Below are positions 6,516 through 7,963 of a DNA stretch of 7,963 nt, in pieces. Every line of letters starts with the position of its first letter. Position 1 is the first letter of the stretch. Position numbers and translations under genes: made by a program. The notes beneath the pieces are model-generated. The model was given only the letters and a program-made list of their open reading frames with translations. It did not search any database and was not told where the DNA came from. Source of the stretch: Paracoccaceae bacterium (GTDB lineage: Bacteria > Pseudomonadota > Alphaproteobacteria > Rhodobacterales > Rhodobacteraceae); assembly GCA_007129775.1 (NCBI GenBank), contig SKUV01000344.1, positions 1-7,963 on the forward strand. Reading direction: 5' to 3'.

Positions 6516-6962
6516 ATGCTTGTGCAGCAGATCCTGCGTGCCAAGGAGGCCGGCACAGACCGCGCCAAGATCGTGACGATCCCGCCGGACAAGACCCTGT
6601 CCGAGGCGGCGGAACTGCTGTCGACGATGCGGATCGGTGCGGTGGTCGTTTCCGATGATGGCAGCCGGCCCGTCGGCATCCTCTCCGAACGCGACATCGT
6701 GCGCGAGGTCGGCCGCCGCGGTGTGGGCTGCATGTCCGACAGCGTGGACAGCGTGATGACGCGCGATCTGGTGTCCTGCAAGCCCGACGATCTGGCCGAT
6801 GCGGTGCTGGCCAAGATGACCGAGGGGCGCTTTCGCCACATGCCGGTGATGCAGGATGGCGCGATGGTCGGCGTGATCTCGATCGGCGATGTGGTCAAGG
6901 CCCGGCTGGACGAATTGTCGATGGAGAAGGAAGCCCTCAAGGGCATGATCATGGGCTATTGA
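6516..6962 (+). CDS. Standalone tandem CBS-domain protein
   Basis: The 148-aa protein consists of little more than two CBS domains, at about residues 17-70 (ending GILSERDIV) and 78-135 (ending GVISIGDVVKARLDE), which should pack as one Bateman module. Such modules bind adenosine-containing ligands such as AMP, ATP, NAD or S-adenosylmethionine and regulate a partner; no catalytic domain is attached here. The C-terminal tail EKEALKGMIMGY (137-148) is typical of small alphaproteobacterial members. The ATG at 6516 has a strong Shine-Dalgarno AGGGAGGA (6501-6508) 7 nt upstream. The gene follows the LysR-type regulator by 53 bp in the same direction. Its partner and ligand are unknown, and no signal peptide or membrane segment is seen. 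Confidence 0.88.
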   Translation: MLVQQILRAKEAGTDRAKIVTIPPDKTLSEAAELLSTMRIGAVVVSDDGSRPVGILSERDIVREVGRRGVGCMSDSVDSVMTRDLVSCKPDDLADAVLAKMTEGRFRHMPVMQDGAMVGVISIGDVVKARLDELSMEKEALKGMIMGY

Positions 6963-7133
6963 CCCGCGCGCCCGCGCCGATCCCTGCGTCCGGGCCGCCA
7001 GTCGGGGCCGGCTGCCGGGGCAGGCCGGAAATGCGCGGGCAGGCCGGGTGGACGTCGGCCGGGGGCTGAGCGGGGGCTTGCAACTTTTCACGCGATGGCG
7101 TTGCGTGGCGGGGCAAGACAGAAGGGGCAGAGC
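6963..7133. other. 171-bp GC-rich gap between the CBS gene and coaD
   Basis: No gene is supported here. CCGGCTGCC (7008-7016) can fold back on GGCAGGCCGG (7019-7028) with one bulge, a possible terminator for the CBS gene. GGCAGGCCGG recurs exactly at 7038-7047, 19 bp on. A TTGCAA at 7078-7083 lacks a matching -10, so the coaD promoter is not resolved. Confidence 0.4.
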
Positions 7134-7649
7134 ATGCGCATTGGCCTGTATCCGGGCACGTTCGATCCGCTCACGCTGGGGCATATCGACATCATCACCC
7201 GCGCCGCGGCGCTGGTGGACAGGCTGGTGATCGGTGTCGCGATCAACCGTGACAAGGGGCCGATGTTCTCGCTCGAGGAACGGGTGGCGATGATCGAGGC
7301 CGAAACCGGCGATCTGAGCGCCCGCACGGGCACCAGCATCGTGGCCCATCCGTTCGAGAACCTGTTGATCGATTGCGCCCGCGACGTGGGTGCCACGATC
7401 ATCGTGCGCGGCCTGCGTGCAGTGGCGGATTTCGAATACGAATACCAGATGGTCGGGATGAACCGCGCCCTCGACGACAGTATCGAGACGGTGTTCCTGA
7501 TGGCCGAGGCACGGCATCAGGCGATCGCGTCGAAACTCGTGAAAGAGATCGCCCGGCTGGGCGGCGACGTGACGAAGTTCGTCCCGCCGGCGGTCCATTC
7601 GGCGCTGATGGCAAAGGTCGGTCGAAGCCCCGCGCGCAAGGCTGGCTGA
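7134..7649 (+). CDS. coaD: Phosphopantetheine adenylyltransferase (CoaD)
   Basis: CoaD transfers AMP from ATP to 4'-phosphopantetheine to give dephospho-CoA, the penultimate step of CoA synthesis, in the cytosol. The 171-aa length is close to the family norm of about 160. The nucleotidyltransferase motif GTFDPLTLGH (8-17) supplies T9 and H17. K41 in DKGPMF matches the substrate-binding lysine. VRGLRAVADFEYEYQ (91-105) holds R92 and R95, and MNR lies at 109-111. The C-terminal ATP-site motif is IASKLVKEIA (131-140). The frame extends 13 codons upstream, but the ATG at 7134 begins at the conserved core and has AAGGGG (7122-7127) 6 nt ahead. It is an essential housekeeping gene in most bacteria. 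It converges on the small gene at 7731-7895. Confidence 0.97.
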   Translation: MRIGLYPGTFDPLTLGHIDIITRAAALVDRLVIGVAINRDKGPMFSLEERVAMIEAETGDLSARTGTSIVAHPFENLLIDCARDVGATIIVRGLRAVADFEYEYQMVGMNRALDDSIETVFLMAEARHQAIASKLVKEIARLGGDVTKFVPPAVHSALMAKVGRSPARKAG

Positions 7650-7658
7650 GGCCGTGGG

Positions 7659-7673
7659 CCGGGCAGGGCCCGG
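7659..7673. terminator. Short hairpin downstream of coaD
   Basis: CCGGGC (7659-7664) pairs with GCCCGG (7668-7673) around a 3-nt loop, beginning 10 nt after the coaD stop. It has no U-tract. It may be a first termination or RNA 3'-end stabilising element. Confidence 0.4.
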
Positions 7674-7689
7674 TCGAGGCGAGAGCGAG

Positions 7690-7713
7690 GCGGCGGCCGT
7701 TGCGGGCCGCCGC
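7690..7713. terminator. Strong hairpin between converging coaD and the small gene
   Basis: GCGGCGGCC (7690-7698) pairs perfectly with GGCCGCCGC (7705-7713) around a 6-nt loop, giving a 9-bp all-GC stem. It is placed between the stop codons of two converging genes, so it probably acts on both strands. No U-tract is present. Confidence 0.65.
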
Positions 7714-7730
7714 AGTGCTGGCGTCCGGGC

Positions 7731-7895
7731 TCAGCGGCCGTAGACGGCGTCGCGGGCGATACGCTCGGCGTCGCTGTGGTGGATGTCTAGGTCGAGCGCG
7801 ATATCGAGCGGCAGCGATTGCAGCGCGGCGACGGTTTCGCGGTATTCCGCACGCTTGCGGGCGGCTTCGCGGAGGCTGGCGACGATCTTTTCCAT
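7731..7895 (-). CDS. Small conserved-looking helical protein, function unknown
   Basis: This 54-aa frame starts at an ATG (7895) with Shine-Dalgarno GAAAGGA (7903-7909) 7 nt upstream and ends in TGA at 7731. The protein begins MEKIVASLREAARKR, a basic amphipathic helix, and ends in an acidic, then helical stretch (LPLDIALDLDIHH at 28-40, ERIARDAVYGR at 44-54). The end loosely recalls the short C-terminal motif of DUF1127/YjiS-type small proteins, where a hydrophobic-acidic 'LxDIG' turn precedes a short helix. From memory, similar small proteins occur in Rhodobacteraceae near coaD, but I cannot confirm that here. The good ribosome site, convergence with coaD and the terminator after its stop support a real gene. 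There is no signal peptide or membrane segment. Confidence 0.7.
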   Translation of the reverse strand: MEKIVASLREAARKRAEYRETVAALQSLPLDIALDLDIHHSDAERIARDAVYGR

Positions 7896-7946
7896 CTTCG
7901 AGTCCTTTCGTTACGGGTGCGACCCTTTCGCTGATCGATATGGCAT

Positions 7947-7961
7947 TGCTGCGGCGCAGCA
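7947..7961. repeat. Perfect 15-bp hyphenated palindrome
   Basis: TGCTGCG (7947-7953) and CGCAGCA (7955-7961) are perfect reverse complements around one base. It lies 51 bp upstream of the small gene's start, so it could be an operator for that gene or the hairpin of a gene lying outside the window. Confidence 0.45.
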
Positions 7962-7963
7962 CA

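Noticed and set aside
7078..7106. TTGCAA as a coaD promoter -35
   Set aside because: No acceptable -10 occurs at 16-19 bp spacing.
6351..7598. 415-codon open frame on the minus strand
   Set aside because: It crosses the end of the LysR-type gene, the CBS gene and most of coaD in antisense. Those three have clear family motifs, and this frame has none.

Overview
The window is high-GC DNA (roughly two-thirds G+C by eye) with short intergenic gaps. Gene content points to an alphaproteobacterium, most likely Rhodobacteraceae: a LysR-type regulator divergent from mmsA, an isobutyryl-CoA dehydrogenase / 3-hydroxyisobutyryl-CoA hydrolase / mmsB operon, and a CoaD with the alphaproteobacterial style of C-terminus. 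This placement is inferred from gene content, not from a marker gene. No mobile element, CRISPR array, tRNA or rRNA was seen.

Left two-thirds (about 37-6462): a valine-catabolism locus. On the minus strand, isobutyryl-CoA dehydrogenase (1966-3117), 3-hydroxyisobutyryl-CoA hydrolase (926-1969) and 3-hydroxyisobutyrate dehydrogenase mmsB (37-912) form a tight operon, with one ATGA overlap and one 13-nt gap. Methylmalonate-semialdehyde dehydrogenase mmsA (3925-5424, minus) is a separate unit divergent from a LysR-type regulator (5551-6462, plus). Together these enzymes take isobutyryl-CoA to propionyl-CoA. The methacrylyl-CoA hydration step has no dedicated gene here.

The standout is a complete alternative oxidase gene (AOX, 3231-3875, plus), a cyanide-resistant di-iron quinol oxidase. 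It sits inside the locus, between mmsA and the acyl-CoA dehydrogenase operon. It is divergent from the dehydrogenase across a 113-bp gap and convergent with mmsA across a hairpin. The dehydrogenase should pass electrons through ETF and ETF:quinone oxidoreductase to the quinone pool that AOX oxidises, so the locus may encode both a carbon pathway and a dedicated electron outlet. That functional coupling is inference.

Right third (6463-7963): a standalone two-CBS-domain protein (6516-6962), a 171-bp GC-rich gap, phosphopantetheine adenylyltransferase coaD (7134-7649), a convergent gap with two strong hairpins, and a 54-aa uncharacterised minus-strand gene (7731-7895). The last 68 bases hold that gene's leader and a perfect 15-bp palindrome; no other gene is visible there.
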